Assembly: GCF_009707385.1 (NCBI RefSeq)
Contig: NZ_CP046115.1
Location: forward strand, 2,852,001 to 2,916,000
Length of the DNA stretch: 64,000 nt
From: Klebsiella oxytoca
GTDB taxonomy: Bacteria > Pseudomonadota > Gammaproteobacteria > Enterobacterales > Enterobacteriaceae
Direction: 5' to 3'
The notes beneath the pieces are model-generated. The model ran no database searches, was not told where the DNA came from, and saw only the letters and a list, made by a program, of their open reading frames with translations. This document shows positions 17,391-27,334 of the stretch, one piece after another. How positions within the stretch are numbered: position 1 is the stretch's first letter; the number at the start of each line of letters is the position of its first letter. The translations under genes and the position numbers were made by a program.

Positions 17391-18842
17391 TCAGCACAAC
17401 GGCTTAACGGCAGCGCGCATGCCGTCGTGCAGGATTGCGTCCAGATCCAGCGTCACCTGTTCCACCAGGCCGGAGACTTTGGTCAGGTCCTGCTCCCAGT
17501 GGGACTCCACGGACAGCACCGCTTTTACCAGTTCGCTGGTACTGATTTGCGCATCCCGATGCCGGGCCCACAGCGCCTGATAGCTCTCCATCCATTCGGC
17601 GTCATCCTGTACCGGATAGCTCTCGCCGTTACGCTCCCCGCGATAAAACGCAATCAACGCCGCCAGGGCAAAGGTCAGGCGCGGCGGAAGCCGGCCCTCT
17701 TTTTTCTGCCCCGCCAGCAGCTGCGGGAGAATGCGGGTACGGTATTTAGTCATACCGTTCAGGGCAATAGACAGCAGCTGATGCTTGATATACGGGTTAC
17801 GGAAACGGCCGGTTACCGCGCTGGCGAAAGATTCAAGCTCATCTCGCGGCAGATCGAGTACCGGAATAATCTCTTCATAAATCGCCTTTTCAACAAAAGA
17901 ACAGATTTCCGCATCGTTCATCGCCTCACCCACGGTGTCCAGGCCCGCCTGAAAAGCTACCGGCACCAGCGCGGTGTGCGCCCCGTTCAGAATCGCCACT
18001 TTGCGCTCTTTATACGGCTTAATATCGTCAACGATTAGCACGTTAAGCGGGAATCTGTCGAGACGCAGCTCGGTGGCCAGAGATTTTGGCCCCTGAATAA
18101 CAAACAGGTAGAAGTGTTCTGCGGTATCGAGGAAACCATCTTTATAGCCTAACTGTTCTTCAATCTGCGCGGCTTCATCGCGCGGATAGCCGGTGACTAT
18201 CCGGTCTACCAGCGTGGAGCAGAAGGCGTTGGCCTCATCCAGCCAGGTGATAAAGGCTTGCGGAAGCGCCCACTCCTGCGCATAGCGCAGGACCAGTTCA
18301 CGTAGCGCTTCACCGTTATAATCAATCAGCTCGCAGGGAACGATGACCCAACCTTTATCCGCCGCGCCAGAAAAATGGCTGTAGCGTTCAAACAGCAGGC
18401 GGGTCAATTTGGCCGGATAGCTTACCGCAGGCGCATCGTCGAAACGATCTCCCGCGTGATAACTAATCCCGGCTTCGGTGGTATTGGAAAACACAAACCG
18501 CATATCCGGATTATGCGCCAGACGCAGCAGCTCAGCGTAATCTGCATAGGCGCTGATTTCGCGATTAACGGAGCGAATCAGGCGCGCGTCGCTGACCGCT
18601 TCGCCCTTCTCATTCAGACCGCGAATTATCGTGGTATAGAGACCATCCTGGGTGCTGAGCGACGGCGGAAAAGCACTCTCAATCGGACGCACGATCACCA
18701 CCCCGGAATTCAGGTCGGTATGCTCGTTAAGGAGATCGATCTGCCAGTCGATAAACGCGCGCAGGAAGTTGCCTTCACCAAACTGAATGATGCGTTCAGG
18801 GTACTGCGCGCCCGGGAAATCGCGACGGTTTAATGTTTTCAC
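17391..18842 (-). CDS. uxaB: Tagaturonate reductase (altronate oxidoreductase)
   Basis: A 483-residue enzyme, identical in length to E. coli UxaB, of the long-chain mannitol dehydrogenase family. The N-terminal NAD site is [16 protein letters not shown]; the family signature [20 protein letters not shown] (near residue 280) contains the catalytic Lys/Asn/His set. It reduces D-tagaturonate to D-altronate with NADH in galacturonate catabolism, in the cytoplasm. It lies in the same neighbourhood as in E. coli. A palindrome resembling an ExuR/UxuR half-operator lies 38 bases upstream of the ATG. Confidence 0.96.
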   Translation of the reverse strand: MKTLNRRDFPGAQYPERIIQFGEGNFLRAFIDWQIDLLNEHTDLNSGVVIVRPIESAFPPSLSTQDGLYTTIIRGLNEKGEAVSDARLIRSVNREISAYADYAELLRLAHNPDMRFVFSNTTEAGISYHAGDRFDDAPAVSYPAKLTRLLFERYSHFSGAADKGWVIVPCELIDYNGEALRELVLRYAQEWALPQAFITWLDEANAFCSTLVDRIVTGYPRDEAAQIEEQLGYKDGFLDTAEHFYLFVIQGPKSLATELRLDRFPLNVLIVDDIKPYKERKVAILNGAHTALVPVAFQAGLDTVGEAMNDAEICSFVEKAIYEEIIPVLDLPRDELESFASAVTGRFRNPYIKHQLLSIALNGMTKYRTRILPQLLAGQKKEGRLPPRLTFALAALIAFYRGERNGESYPVQDDAEWMESYQALWARHRDAQISTSELVKAVLSVESHWEQDLTKVSGLVEQVTLDLDAILHDGMRAAVKPLC

Positions 18843-19197
18843 AAAGGTTCCCTCATAGAGTAGTCATACAACCTGATTGATTGGTCCAATAAGTTATCAG
18901 CTTTTTAGCCAGGTGAAACCCTGTTTTGATCAAAGCTGTATGCAATATCAAATTTGTAGCCAAAATAATTCCAGCTGCGGGACAGACCATTAAACGGTTG
19001 AACAACGCCTGGCGCTGACTCTGAAGACGTAAATTTCGCGGCAAACGGGTAATCCCCAGTCGCCTGTTCAGCAGAATGACCGGGGACGATCCGCAACGGA
19101 TTCAGGCGCCATTAAGCAACGGCAGCTAACGGCGTGGCTACTGGATAACCAGGCTAAGAAAGCCACCGCCGCTGCGGCCTGCAGTATGACGGGGATA
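18843..19197. promoter_or_regulatory. uxaB upstream region with a palindromic operator candidate
   Basis: A 355-base gap between two minus-strand genes. The palindrome ATTGGTCCAAT (18880-18890) resembles the centre of hexuronate-regulator (ExuR/UxuR) sites, remembered as TTGGTATACCAA-like, and is well placed for repression of uxaB. Farther upstream, 18905-19096 on the minus strand is open but has no ribosome site or recognisable domain. I see nothing else here. Confidence 0.4.
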
Positions 19198-19725
19198 TCA
19201 GAGGAATTTATAGAACAGAGATGTCGCGGTCAGCTCGCCGTCCGGCATCAGGGCATAGCGCGGGATTTCTCCGGCCTTTTCCCAGCCGCACTGGACGTAG
19301 AAGTTTTCCGCTCCGCTGCCGGTCGCCGTATCCAGCACCAGAACGCTTTTACCCTGCTCGCGCGCAATCTCTTCCAGCCTGGTCATCAGCGCATTTGCCA
19401 GTCCCTGACGACGCGCATTTTGGTGAACCAGAAGCTTGGCAACGTCAGCCCGGTGCGGTTGGTTTTCCGGCTGGTCGATAACCAGCTGCACCGTACCAAC
19501 CAGCCGCTGCTGCGCATCCGCCGCGGCAAGGATCACGCGTTCCCCGGCGGCAACGCTTTGCGCCATTCGCCGCCAGAATGCCGTCGCGGTTTCCGGTGCA
19601 AAGGGCTGCATAAAACTCACCGATGCCCCGCCGTTGACGCAGCTGACGAGGATGTCGGTTAATTGTGGCAAGTGTTCAAGAATATCGTCGCGCGAGAGCG
19701 TGCGCAGAGAAAATGATGTGGTCAT
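19198..19725 (-). CDS. GNAT family N-acetyltransferase
   Basis: A 175-residue GNAT. The acetyl-CoA loop is LLVHQNARRQGLANALM (near residues 105-120), preceded by VGTVQLVIDQP and followed by VLDTATGSGAENFYVQCGWEKAGEIPRYA, the motif-B strand-helix with the conserved Tyr of antibiotic/amino-acid acetyltransferases. The ATG at 19725 has GGAG 6 bases upstream. It sits between uxaB and dgcF, a position with no counterpart in the E. coli order, so it is probably an insertion in this lineage. The substrate is unknown. Confidence 0.8.
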   Translation of the reverse strand: MTTSFSLRTLSRDDILEHLPQLTDILVSCVNGGASVSFMQPFAPETATAFWRRMAQSVAAGERVILAAADAQQRLVGTVQLVIDQPENQPHRADVAKLLVHQNARRQGLANALMTRLEEIAREQGKSVLVLDTATGSGAENFYVQCGWEKAGEIPRYALMPDGELTATSLFYKFL

Positions 19726-19814
19726 AGGTAACTCCGTAGCTTGACCACATCACTATGTTTTTAACTTAAATTTAACACAAGCAAAATTATCATCGCGTTT
19801 TCTTATGTCACGCT

Positions 19815-21227
19815 TCAGGCCAGTCTTTGCGTAAAAATACGATTGCGGCCCGCTTTCTTGGCCTGGATCATATAATCGTCGGCCTCCATCAGCAGCTGAT
19901 TAAACAGATCGGTGACTCTTACCGCGCCGAGCGGTTGGCTCTCCAGCCCCATACTGATAGTCAGCTGAATGTGGTTTTGTCCCCAGCTGAAGGTCTGGGA
20001 TTCAATGCCCTGGCGAATTTTTTCCGCCAGCGCCTGTCCGTCCTGCTCTGATGCGCTCAGCGCCGCGACGGCAAACTCTTCCCCGCCGATACGAGCCACC
20101 ATCCCCTCGTCGCCCACCAGCTGGCGCACCTGCTGCGCAAACTGAACCAGAACGCTGTCACCGCACTCATGGCCCCAGCGGTCATTAACCTGCTTAAAGC
20201 CGTCGATATCCAGTACCATAACCGTCAACCATTTTTCATCCTCGAACGTCTGACGTTTCAGGGCTTCGCTTAGCCCCGAGCGCGAATAAACCCGAGTCTG
20301 GAAGTCGAAATCAGCCCGCAGCGCCAGCTGTTTAACGAGGTTATTTATCGCCTCAACGCTGGAAGCGACGATGATTGGGCTTATCAGCATCGCGGCAATC
20401 CCCAGACGCGTTGAAAACAGCTGCCACGACTGCATCCGGACATCGGTCGTGAGGTGGATAAGCGAGTTGGCCACCAGCAGTATTTCGCTAATTCCGGTAA
20501 TAAAGGTCAACAGGCAGGTGAGCGGTAGCGGATAACGAATCGCGCACCAGATCAGCGCCGGTAAAGGAAACGTGATGCTTCCGGCTCCGCCAACCGCCAC
20601 CCCGAGCACAAGCGACAGCACTAATGCAATGGCCGGTAATAGCTGACGCAGACGGAAACGCCCGAACGCCGAAGGGAGCGTCAGGGTCAAAATAAACGGC
20701 AGGATCAGCACCGCGGTCGAGAACTGTTCGCTGAACCAGTCAGCCAGTTGGGAAACAAAGGTAGCGCGTTCAACGTCTACCGATCCCAGCGCGCCTACGG
20801 CTGCGCACAGCAGCGCCGCCAGCAGGCAGTAGCAAAACAGACTCAGGGCGTTAATCGGTCCCGGCATCGAATCCGTCCGGCGCTTATCCCACAAAATAAG
20901 CTGCGCCAGGGTCACGATAAAAACAATATTGGAGAAATTAATCAGGAAGGAGGCAAACCCCATTCCCCAACGCGAAGTTAATCCGTCATAAACCAGCATA
21001 GCGGCAAAACAGACGGCATAAAAATAACTGCGATTTAGCCAGACATAACGCGCAAAAACCCCTGCCATCACCGCATTAAGCGGCCAGAAAAACGACAGTT
21101 CCTGCACCAGGCGCAGCATCGCGCCCAGAAAATGCAGCAATAGCGTTAAAGTGAACAACACCAGCGCATCGCGCACGGGATGTTCCTCACGAAACAGCGA
21201 GAATGACCGAATCGACAGTGAAGACAT
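19815..21227 (-). CDS. dgcF: Membrane diguanylate cyclase with MASE1 sensor
   Basis: A 470-residue protein with an N-terminal multi-helix membrane sensor of MASE1 type (about eight hydrophobic segments, residues 15-300) followed by a C-terminal GGDEF domain. The active-site motif is GGEEF (near residue 380), with DIDGFKQVNDRWGHECGD upstream, so it should make c-di-GMP from two GTP. The RxxD product-inhibition site is not present at the expected position (GDEG instead). Gene order (uxaB-this-yneG-glsB) matches E. coli yneF/dgcF. The signal sensed by the membrane part is unknown. Confidence 0.88.
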   Translation of the reverse strand: MSSLSIRSFSLFREEHPVRDALVLFTLTLLLHFLGAMLRLVQELSFFWPLNAVMAGVFARYVWLNRSYFYAVCFAAMLVYDGLTSRWGMGFASFLINFSNIVFIVTLAQLILWDKRRTDSMPGPINALSLFCYCLLAALLCAAVGALGSVDVERATFVSQLADWFSEQFSTAVLILPFILTLTLPSAFGRFRLRQLLPAIALVLSLVLGVAVGGAGSITFPLPALIWCAIRYPLPLTCLLTFITGISEILLVANSLIHLTTDVRMQSWQLFSTRLGIAAMLISPIIVASSVEAINNLVKQLALRADFDFQTRVYSRSGLSEALKRQTFEDEKWLTVMVLDIDGFKQVNDRWGHECGDSVLVQFAQQVRQLVGDEGMVARIGGEEFAVAALSASEQDGQALAEKIRQGIESQTFSWGQNHIQLTISMGLESQPLGAVRVTDLFNQLLMEADDYMIQAKKAGRNRIFTQRLA

Positions 21228-21334
21228 TCATGATTATCCGTCTAATTGTTTCAGGTAATTATTATGTTAATAATTAGTTAGCAGTTCATCATATCATGAG
21301 AATAATTATCAGGCATATACCGCCGCCTGATGAA

Positions 21335-21709
21335 TTACGGTCGGCTGCGGTTCGGCGTATTCATCTCAATAACCAGCCAGTGGTGAATGACCTGCACCAC
21401 GTAACGCTGCTCTTCTTCGCTCAGCCCGCGCCCGCGGGGGATGGCATGCCACTTTTCCAGGCAGCCGCGGCAGCAGGTTGCCGTCGCATGCTGCGCGATA
21501 AACACCGGATGCCCGCGCATCGGCGTCTGTTTACCATCGTTAGGAATTTGCGCAGGAGCCAGCCGCCTGGCGATAAAATCAGCCGCATGCTGGTCGATAA
21601 CTTCCGCCCCCTTGTCATAACAGTACTGCCTCTCTTTAACGCCGAGGTGAAACCGCGAGCGAAAAGTAGAGCGCCGCAGGCGGGCGAACAGGTTTTCTAT
21701 TGGCACCAT
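21335..21709 (-). CDS. yneG: Conserved protein YneG (DUF4186)
   Basis: A 124-residue cytoplasmic protein nearly identical in pattern to E. coli YneG: LRRSTFRSRFHLGVKERQYC, a central GHPVFIAQHATATCCRGC and KWHAIPRGRGLSEEEQRYVV. The His/Cys cluster (QHATATCCRGCLEKWH) suggests metal binding, as does the Cys near residue 30. Its function is unknown. Its start overlaps the glsB stop (both at 21709), so the two are co-transcribed and translationally coupled, which hints at a link to glutaminase. Confidence 0.88.
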   Translation of the reverse strand: MVPIENLFARLRRSTFRSRFHLGVKERQYCYDKGAEVIDQHAADFIARRLAPAQIPNDGKQTPMRGHPVFIAQHATATCCRGCLEKWHAIPRGRGLSEEEQRYVVQVIHHWLVIEMNTPNRSRP

Positions 21710-22635
21710 CAGAACACCGACCTTCCCAATTTCTGGGTAAGTTTTTCCAGTAAAGCGATTCCGGCCAGCGAGTTTCCCGCTTCATCAAGCTCCGGGCTCC
21801 ATAACGCAATCGCCATCTCCTGCGGAACAATAGCCACAATCCCGCCGCCAACGCCGGATTTTGCCGGTAAGCCGACGCGCCATGCAAATTCTCCGGCGTT
21901 CTGGTACATGCCGCTGGTCATCATCAGAGCATTAACCTGCCGTGACTGAATCGGCGCGATAACCTGCGTCTCAAGGTGCGGAGCGATACCTCTGTCGGCC
22001 AGGAACAGAAAAGTACGCGCCAGCTCTACGCAGCTCATCTCCAGCGAACAGTAGTGGAAATAGTTTTGCAGCACCGTGGCGACATCGTTATGAAAGTTAC
22101 CGAAAGATTTCATCAGCCAGGCGATTGCGGCGTTACGCGCGGAATGCTCGAACTCTGAACGGGCAACCACCGGATCGTAAGCGATATCGCCGACTCCGCT
22201 GAGGCGCCGTACGATTTCCAGCATTCGCTGGCGGGGCGCGCTAAGACGGCTTTGCAGCATATCGCAGACCACCAGCGCCCCGGCGTTAATAAACGGGTTG
22301 CGCGGCTTGCCTTGTTCAATTTCCAGCTGCAGTAGCGAGTTAAAAGGCTGTCCGGAGGGATCTTTCCCCACCCGCAGCCAGATCTCCTCTTCCTGATAGT
22401 GGTTCATCGCCACCACCAGACTGAGGACTTTCGAAATAGATTGAATAGAGAAACGCTCGTGCGCGTCGCCAGCGCTGTAGTGCTGGCCGTCCACCGTACA
22501 GATGGCAACGCCGAGCTTATCACCGCTGACGCTGGCCAGCGCCGGTATATAATCCGCCACCTTACCGCGCCCAATCAGCGGCCTGACTTCAGCCAAAATG
22601 GCATCGAGCATTGCGTTATTAATTACCGTCGCCAC
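21709..22635 (-). CDS. glsB: Glutaminase B
   Basis: A 308-residue serine-dependent-fold glutaminase, the same length as E. coli GlsB (YneH). The start is the GTG at 22635, because AAGGAG lies 6 bases upstream and it yields the E. coli length; earlier in-frame starts would extend it without a ribosome site. The active-site Ser-x-x-Lys is in [13 protein letters not shown] (near residue 65). Other conserved pieces are [54 protein letters not shown]. It hydrolyses L-glutamine to glutamate and ammonia and supports acid tolerance in relatives. Confidence 0.96.
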   Translation of the reverse strand: MATVINNAMLDAILAEVRPLIGRGKVADYIPALASVSGDKLGVAICTVDGQHYSAGDAHERFSIQSISKVLSLVVAMNHYQEEEIWLRVGKDPSGQPFNSLLQLEIEQGKPRNPFINAGALVVCDMLQSRLSAPRQRMLEIVRRLSGVGDIAYDPVVARSEFEHSARNAAIAWLMKSFGNFHNDVATVLQNYFHYCSLEMSCVELARTFLFLADRGIAPHLETQVIAPIQSRQVNALMMTSGMYQNAGEFAWRVGLPAKSGVGGGIVAIVPQEMAIALWSPELDEAGNSLAGIALLEKLTQKLGRSVF

Positions 22636-22816
22636 GCGAGGCTCCTTGCCAACAACAAAATTCGGGCGGTAATTATAGGCGCCCTCCATGATAAGCAACA
22701 GCCCATTTCAATCTCTTCTGCTACCCCTGAATAAAAAGTACGCTGGGTCAGCGTTATGAGTGATATAAAAGCACGGAGAGAACTCAACCTTAACAAGGAA
22801 GCAAAGGGTAAATTTA

Positions 22817-23383
22817 ATGGGTAAATCGCCTACGGAAGTCAGCAAATTTTTAAGCTATGTCCTGCGCCACCAGCCAGAGGCCATCGGTCTGGTACTCGAT
22901 AGCGAAGGCTGGGCAGATATCGATGAATTGATGGCCTGCGCGGGAGGAGAAGGCGTCGCGCTCGACAGGCCGCTGATTCAGTCAGTGGTTGCGAGTAGCG
23001 ATAAAAAACGTTTTGCCATCTCGGCCGATGGCCAGCGAATCCGTGCCGTTCAGGGGCACTCTTCCCGGCAGGTTGACATCGCGTTTATCGCCACAGCGCC
23101 GCCTGAGTTTTTATTCCATGGAACCGCAACGCGCTTTATTGCGGCGATCCAGGAGCAGGGTTTGCTCCCAGGATCGAGGCAATACGTGCATTTATCGGAC
23201 AACGAGACAACCGCGGCTGAAGTGGGAAAACGCTACGGTAAGCCCGTGGTGTTGAAAATTAATGCCTTATTAATGCACGAGCAGAATATTGCGTTCTATC
23301 AGGCGGATAATGGGGTTTGGTTAACAGCAGCGGTGCCGGCAAAATTTATTGCCTCATGGGACCATCCCGGAGGCGGCGCCTGA
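22817..23383 (+). CDS. kptA: RNA 2'-phosphotransferase KptA/Tpt1
   Basis: A 188-residue Tpt1-type enzyme close to the E. coli KptA length (184). Family motifs: FLSYVLRHQPEAIGL, KKRFAIS..GQRIRAVQGHS (Arg and His of the catalytic site), LFHGT, and RQYVHLSDN. It transfers a 2'-phosphate from RNA to NAD, giving ADP-ribose 1''-2''-cyclic phosphate. Bacteria lack the tRNA-splicing substrate, so the physiological target is uncertain. AGGG lies 8 bases before the ATG. In E. coli kptA is elsewhere; here it is inserted between glsB and sad. Confidence 0.93.
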   Translation: MGKSPTEVSKFLSYVLRHQPEAIGLVLDSEGWADIDELMACAGGEGVALDRPLIQSVVASSDKKRFAISADGQRIRAVQGHSSRQVDIAFIATAPPEFLFHGTATRFIAAIQEQGLLPGSRQYVHLSDNETTAAEVGKRYGKPVVLKINALLMHEQNIAFYQADNGVWLTAAVPAKFIASWDHPGGGA

Positions 23384-23520
23384 CGCGCCTTTTCCGGGCT
23401 ACTCGATCGCAGATGATGATGCCCGGCTAAGCGCAGCGCGAGCCGGGAAGCGGCAGCGCCGACGCCTCCGCCCCGGCACATTTCTTGGGGGCGGCGCGTT
23501 GCGCCTTGCCCGGGCTACCC
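23384..23520. repeat. REP/BIME-type palindromic cluster
   Basis: Immediately after kptA come GC-rich REP units: one at 23421-23447 (GCCCGGCTAAGCGC... ending GAGCCGGG) and one in the opposite orientation around 23487-23516 (GGGGGCGGCGC...GCGCCTTGCCCGGGC). The same two units recur at 34670-34776. Such units are typical of Klebsiella intergenic 3' ends and stabilise mRNA or bind gyrase/IHF. Confidence 0.75.
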
Positions 23521-23566
23521 GGCCCACAGACGGTTGTGAACCCGCAGCCCGGGGATTTTGCGCAGC

Positions 23567-24952
23567 CTAGCGGCGATCTTTCCAGACGGTCTGTACGTTG
23601 CAGAATTCATGCAGGCCGAAGTGAGACAGCTCGCGGCCAAATCCGCTTTTCTTCACGCCGCCGAACGCCACGCGAGCGTCGCTGGCGCAGTAGCCGTTGA
23701 TGAATACCCCGCCGCACTCCAGTTCATTGGCGAAACGACGGGCCTGCTCTTCGCTGGTGGTATAAACCGTCGCGGAAAGGCCAAACTCGCTATCGTTAGC
23801 CAGCGCCAGCGCATGCTCAGCATCGCGGGCCCGGGTTATTGTCGCCACCGGGCCAAACAGTTCCTGGCGGAAACCGGTCATCTCAGCGGTAACGTTGCCC
23901 AGTACCGTCGGCGCATAATAGTTGCCCACGCCTTCGATTTTTTCCGCGCCCAGCAGCAGGGTTGCCCCCTCTTTTAAGGTTGCCAGCACCTGCTCGTGTA
24001 GCTCATCGCGCAGGTCGAAACGCGCCATCGGACCGATGTAGTTCTGTTCATCGCGCGGATCGCCCATTTTCAGCGCGGCCACCGCGGCAACAAACTTGTG
24101 CGTAAAGGCATCGGCAATGCCCGCCTCAACGATAAAACGCTTCGCGGCGGCGCACACCTGCCCGGTATTCTGATAACGGCCAATTACTGCCGCCTTGACG
24201 GCCTCATCGAGGTCAGCATCGTTAAGAACAATAAACGGATCGGAACCGCCCAGCTCCAGCACGCATTTTTTCAACGCCGCGCCCGCCTGTGCGCCAATCG
24301 CCTTTCCGGCGCGCACGCTACCGGTGACGGTCACCGCAGCGATGCGTGAATCGTTAATAATTTGCGAAACGCCGTCGTTAGTGGCGTTAACCCAGCCGAA
24401 CACGCCGGCCGGCACGCCCGCAGCGGCAAAAATTTCGCCAATCATCGCCGCGCTGCCCAGTACGTTTGGCGCATGTTTAAGCAGATAGCTGTTTCCCGCC
24501 AGCAGAATCGGCACCGCTCCGCGCAGCACCTGCCACACCGGGAAATTCCACGGCATGATGGCGAGGATCGCGCCCATCGGGCGGTACTCAATCACCGCTT
24601 TATTATCTTCAACCAGAGTCGCTTCGGTATTCAGCATCGCCGGACCGTGCTCGGCATACCAGTCGCAAAGATTGGCTGATTTAGCCACTTCGCCGCGCGC
24701 CTGAGCAATTGGTTTGCCCATCTCAAGGCTGATCATCTGCGCCAGCTCTTCACCACGGGCGCGCATCGCGCTACCAACGTTACGCAACGCCGCCGCGCGG
24801 TCAGCCACGCTAACGTTGCGCCACTGGCGATAGCCCTGTTCTGCGAGGGCGATGGCAGAATCGACCTGTTGTTCGCTCGCCCAGGCCAGAGATGACAGCG
24901 TTTCACCTGTGGTCGGGTTCACGGAAACCGCATGAGTAGCAGATAAATTCAT
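23567..24952 (-). CDS. sad: NAD+-dependent succinate semialdehyde dehydrogenase
   Basis: A 461-residue aldehyde dehydrogenase matching E. coli Sad (YneI, 462). Catalytic Glu is in VLELGGSDPF (near residue 230) and catalytic Cys in NTGQVCAAAKRF (near 264); the substrate/NAD loop ILAIMPWNFPVWQV is intact. It oxidises succinate semialdehyde to succinate in putrescine/GABA catabolism. It is divergent from ptrR, whose E. coli orthologue controls it, with a 105-base shared promoter region. Confidence 0.95.
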   Translation of the reverse strand: MNLSATHAVSVNPTTGETLSSLAWASEQQVDSAIALAEQGYRQWRNVSVADRAAALRNVGSAMRARGEELAQMISLEMGKPIAQARGEVAKSANLCDWYAEHGPAMLNTEATLVEDNKAVIEYRPMGAILAIMPWNFPVWQVLRGAVPILLAGNSYLLKHAPNVLGSAAMIGEIFAAAGVPAGVFGWVNATNDGVSQIINDSRIAAVTVTGSVRAGKAIGAQAGAALKKCVLELGGSDPFIVLNDADLDEAVKAAVIGRYQNTGQVCAAAKRFIVEAGIADAFTHKFVAAVAALKMGDPRDEQNYIGPMARFDLRDELHEQVLATLKEGATLLLGAEKIEGVGNYYAPTVLGNVTAEMTGFRQELFGPVATITRARDAEHALALANDSEFGLSATVYTTSEEQARRFANELECGGVFINGYCASDARVAFGGVKKSGFGRELSHFGLHEFCNVQTVWKDRR

Positions 24953-25057
24953 CGTTTTTCTCTCTGTGTTGATTGCGAAGTGAGCTTATTCTGGCTTACC
25001 CTACCCTTCATTAAAAATGAATAATATTAAGCAACCTTTTCACAAAAGAAGAACACT

Positions 25058-25936
25058 ATGGATTTGACCCAGCTTGAGATGTTTAACGCCGTCGCCAGCA
25101 CCGGCAGTATTACCCAGGCCGCACAAAAGGTGCATCGGGTGCCGTCGAACCTGACCACGCGTATTCGCCAGCTGGAGGCGGATCTCGGCGTGGAGCTGTT
25201 TATTCGTGAAAACCAGCGCCTGCGCCTGTCGCCCGCCGGACACAGTTTTTTACGCTATAGCCAGCAGATCCTGGCCCTTGTCGACGAAGCGCGCATGGTC
25301 GTCGCGGGTGATGAGCCTCAGGGGCTGTTTTCGCTCGGCTCGCTGGAGAGTACTGCCGCCGTGAGGATTTCCCCTACCCTGGCGCATTTTAATCAGCGCT
25401 ATCCGAAGATTCATCTGGCCCTCTCCACCGGCCCTTCCGGCACCATGATCGACGGCGTACTCGAGGGCAATCTGAGCGCAGCATTCGTTGACGGCCCGAT
25501 AGTGCATCCGGGACTTGAGGGGTTACCGGTCTTCCCGGAAGAGATGATGATCGTCGCGCCCTTTGGCCACCCGCCCATTGCGCGCGCCAGCGAAGTGAAC
25601 GGCGCCAGCGTCTACGCATTTCGCGCCAACTGTTCCTACCGTCGTCACTTTGAGAGCTGGTTCCACGCCGATCGTGCCACGCCGGGGCGGATCCATGAGA
25701 TGGAGTCCTACCATGGAATGCTGGCCTGCGTGATTGCCGGTGCCGGGCTGGCGCTAATCCCGCGCAGCATGCTGGAGAGCATGCCGGGTCATCAACAGGT
25801 TTCCGCTTGGCCGCTGGCGGAAGAGTGGTGCTGGCTGACTACCTGGCTGGTCTGGCGGCGCGGGGCGAAAACCCGCCAGCTTGATGCATTTATAGCGCTG
25901 CTGAACGAAGATCGGCAAGCAGCATCTTCTCCATGA
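25058..25936 (+). CDS. ptrR: LysR-family regulator of sad (PtrR/YneJ)
   Basis: A 292-residue LysR-type regulator. The N-terminal winged HTH is clear: [19 protein letters not shown], then [21 protein letters not shown]. The effector domain follows from residue 90. Divergent placement next to sad matches E. coli yneJ, described as PtrR, an activator of putrescine-utilisation gene sad under nitrogen limitation. Its last 47 bases overlap, on the opposite strand, the end of an acetyltransferase gene. Confidence 0.92.
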   Translation: MDLTQLEMFNAVASTGSITQAAQKVHRVPSNLTTRIRQLEADLGVELFIRENQRLRLSPAGHSFLRYSQQILALVDEARMVVAGDEPQGLFSLGSLESTAAVRISPTLAHFNQRYPKIHLALSTGPSGTMIDGVLEGNLSAAFVDGPIVHPGLEGLPVFPEEMMIVAPFGHPPIARASEVNGASVYAFRANCSYRRHFESWFHADRATPGRIHEMESYHGMLACVIAGAGLALIPRSMLESMPGHQQVSAWPLAEEWCWLTTWLVWRRGAKTRQLDAFIALLNEDRQAASSP

Positions 25937-26372
25937 AGATGCTTAACGGATCCGGCTGATACGGCGCAAAGGCGCTGCGGGTCTGGTAGCCATTGCGGGT
26001 ATAGAGCGCAACGGCGGCGTGTTGATGGATGCCGGTTTCCAGGCGCACGGTATGACAGTCACGGCGCAATGCTTCTCTCTCCAGCGCCGCCAGCAGTTTT
26101 TCTCCCAGCTGCTGGCCGCGATGCGCCGGGAGAATAAACACTCTTTTCATCTCGCCAATCCCCTCCTCTGTGAGCACTATCGCCCCACAGCCGACGGCCT
26201 GCTGCCGCGCATCGCGGATCAGCAGCGCGATGACCGAATTTTCCGCTAGCGCGCCGAGGTCAAGCAAATGATTACTTTCTGCCGGATAAAGCGTCTGCTG
26301 ATAAGCATCCAGCTGGGCAATTAAAGCGGTCAGTTCCGGATGGTCTGGCGGGGTGGCGGCAATGGTGTACAT
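25890..26372 (-). CDS. GNAT family N-acetyltransferase
   Basis: A 160-residue GNAT. The start at 26372 ([12 protein letters not shown]) is supported by AAGGAG 7 bases upstream; the frame extends 18 codons further without one. The acetyl-CoA loop is [17 protein letters not shown] (near residues 85-100), with GIGEMKRV before it and [27 protein letters not shown] after it, a pattern shared with YhfO/YncA-like acetyltransferases. It converges with ptrR and overlaps its 3' end by 47 bases. The substrate is unknown. Confidence 0.82.
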   Translation of the reverse strand: MYTIAATPPDHPELTALIAQLDAYQQTLYPAESNHLLDLGALAENSVIALLIRDARQQAVGCGAIVLTEEGIGEMKRVFILPAHRGQQLGEKLLAALEREALRRDCHTVRLETGIHQHAAVALYTRNGYQTRSAFAPYQPDPLSIFMEKMLLADLRSAAL

Positions 26373-26518
26373 ATACAGGCTCCTTTTTGAGCCTACTGTA
26401 GCGCGGAGCTCAGACAGCTCCGCCATAGTATTAATTTATACCTTGAGTTCCCGGCTGTTCGTAGAGTGCACAACATATCAGGGAGCGCAGTTTGATTGCC
26501 GCTCCCTCTTTATTTTGC

Positions 26519-27325
26519 TTACTCGCCAGACGTGGTGTCGCGCAGCATTATTACGCCATTTAAATAGGTCACCGCCTGGCCGCTCATCAATACTCTTTCT
26601 CCCTTCAGCTCACAGCGAATATCGCCTCCGCGCGCGGAAACCTGCCGTGCCAGCATACGGTTTTTGCCGAGCTTTGCGCTCCAGTAAGGGATCAGCATGG
26701 TATGTGCCGAACCGGTTACCGGATCTTCCCAGACGGCTTCTCCGGGTGAAAAAAAGCGGCTGACAAAGTCATATTCACCCTGGCCTGCGGCAGTAATGGT
26801 GACTTTATGCTCGCCTGGATTCATCGCAGAAATATTGGGCCGCACGGCTTCGACCTGGTCACGAGTTGCCAGTTCGATAAGCCAGGCGCGCCCCTTACGG
26901 ACATGCAGATAGCTATCGATTCCCAGCGCGGAAAGCATCGCCGCAGGCGGTTCGCACTCTTCGGTTTCCCCGACAGGAAAATCCAGCGTCAGCCAGTCGC
27001 CTTCGCGGCTCACGCTCAGCCTGCCGGAAGCGGTGGCAAAGTGAATCACCGCCTCGGGGAAATCCAGGTGATGAAAAATGACGTGCGCGCTGGCAAGCGT
27101 GGCGTGACCGCAGAGATTGACCTCGTTGCAGGTGGTAAACCAGCGCAAAGCAAAGCCATCGCTCTCAGGCACCACAAATGCGGTTTCCGACTGGTTGTGC
27201 TGCTGGGCCATTTTGAGCAGTACTTCATCCGGTAACCATTCTTTGAGAAGGCAAACCGCCGCCGGATTACCGGCAAAAGGCTGGTCGCTAAAAGCCGCCA
27301 CCAGATACACAGGAATTTCAGTCAC
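26519..27325 (-). CDS. PhzF/YddE-family isomerase-like protein, copy 1
   Basis: A 268-residue protein of the PhzF family (diaminopimelate-epimerase-like fold, two pseudo-repeats). The catalytic Glu is in HNQSETAFVV (near residue 46), and the second-half motif WEDPVTGSAHTMLIPYW is intact. It starts at a GTG (27325) with AAGGAG 5 bases upstream, 9 bases after the stop of the second PhzF gene, so the two are one operon. E. coli YddE is a single relative. The reaction is unknown. Confidence 0.88.
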   Translation of the reverse strand: MTEIPVYLVAAFSDQPFAGNPAAVCLLKEWLPDEVLLKMAQQHNQSETAFVVPESDGFALRWFTTCNEVNLCGHATLASAHVIFHHLDFPEAVIHFATASGRLSVSREGDWLTLDFPVGETEECEPPAAMLSALGIDSYLHVRKGRAWLIELATRDQVEAVRPNISAMNPGEHKVTITAAGQGEYDFVSRFFSPGEAVWEDPVTGSAHTMLIPYWSAKLGKNRMLARQVSARGGDIRCELKGERVLMSGQAVTYLNGVIMLRDTTSGE

Positions 27326-27334
27326 CGGGACTCC

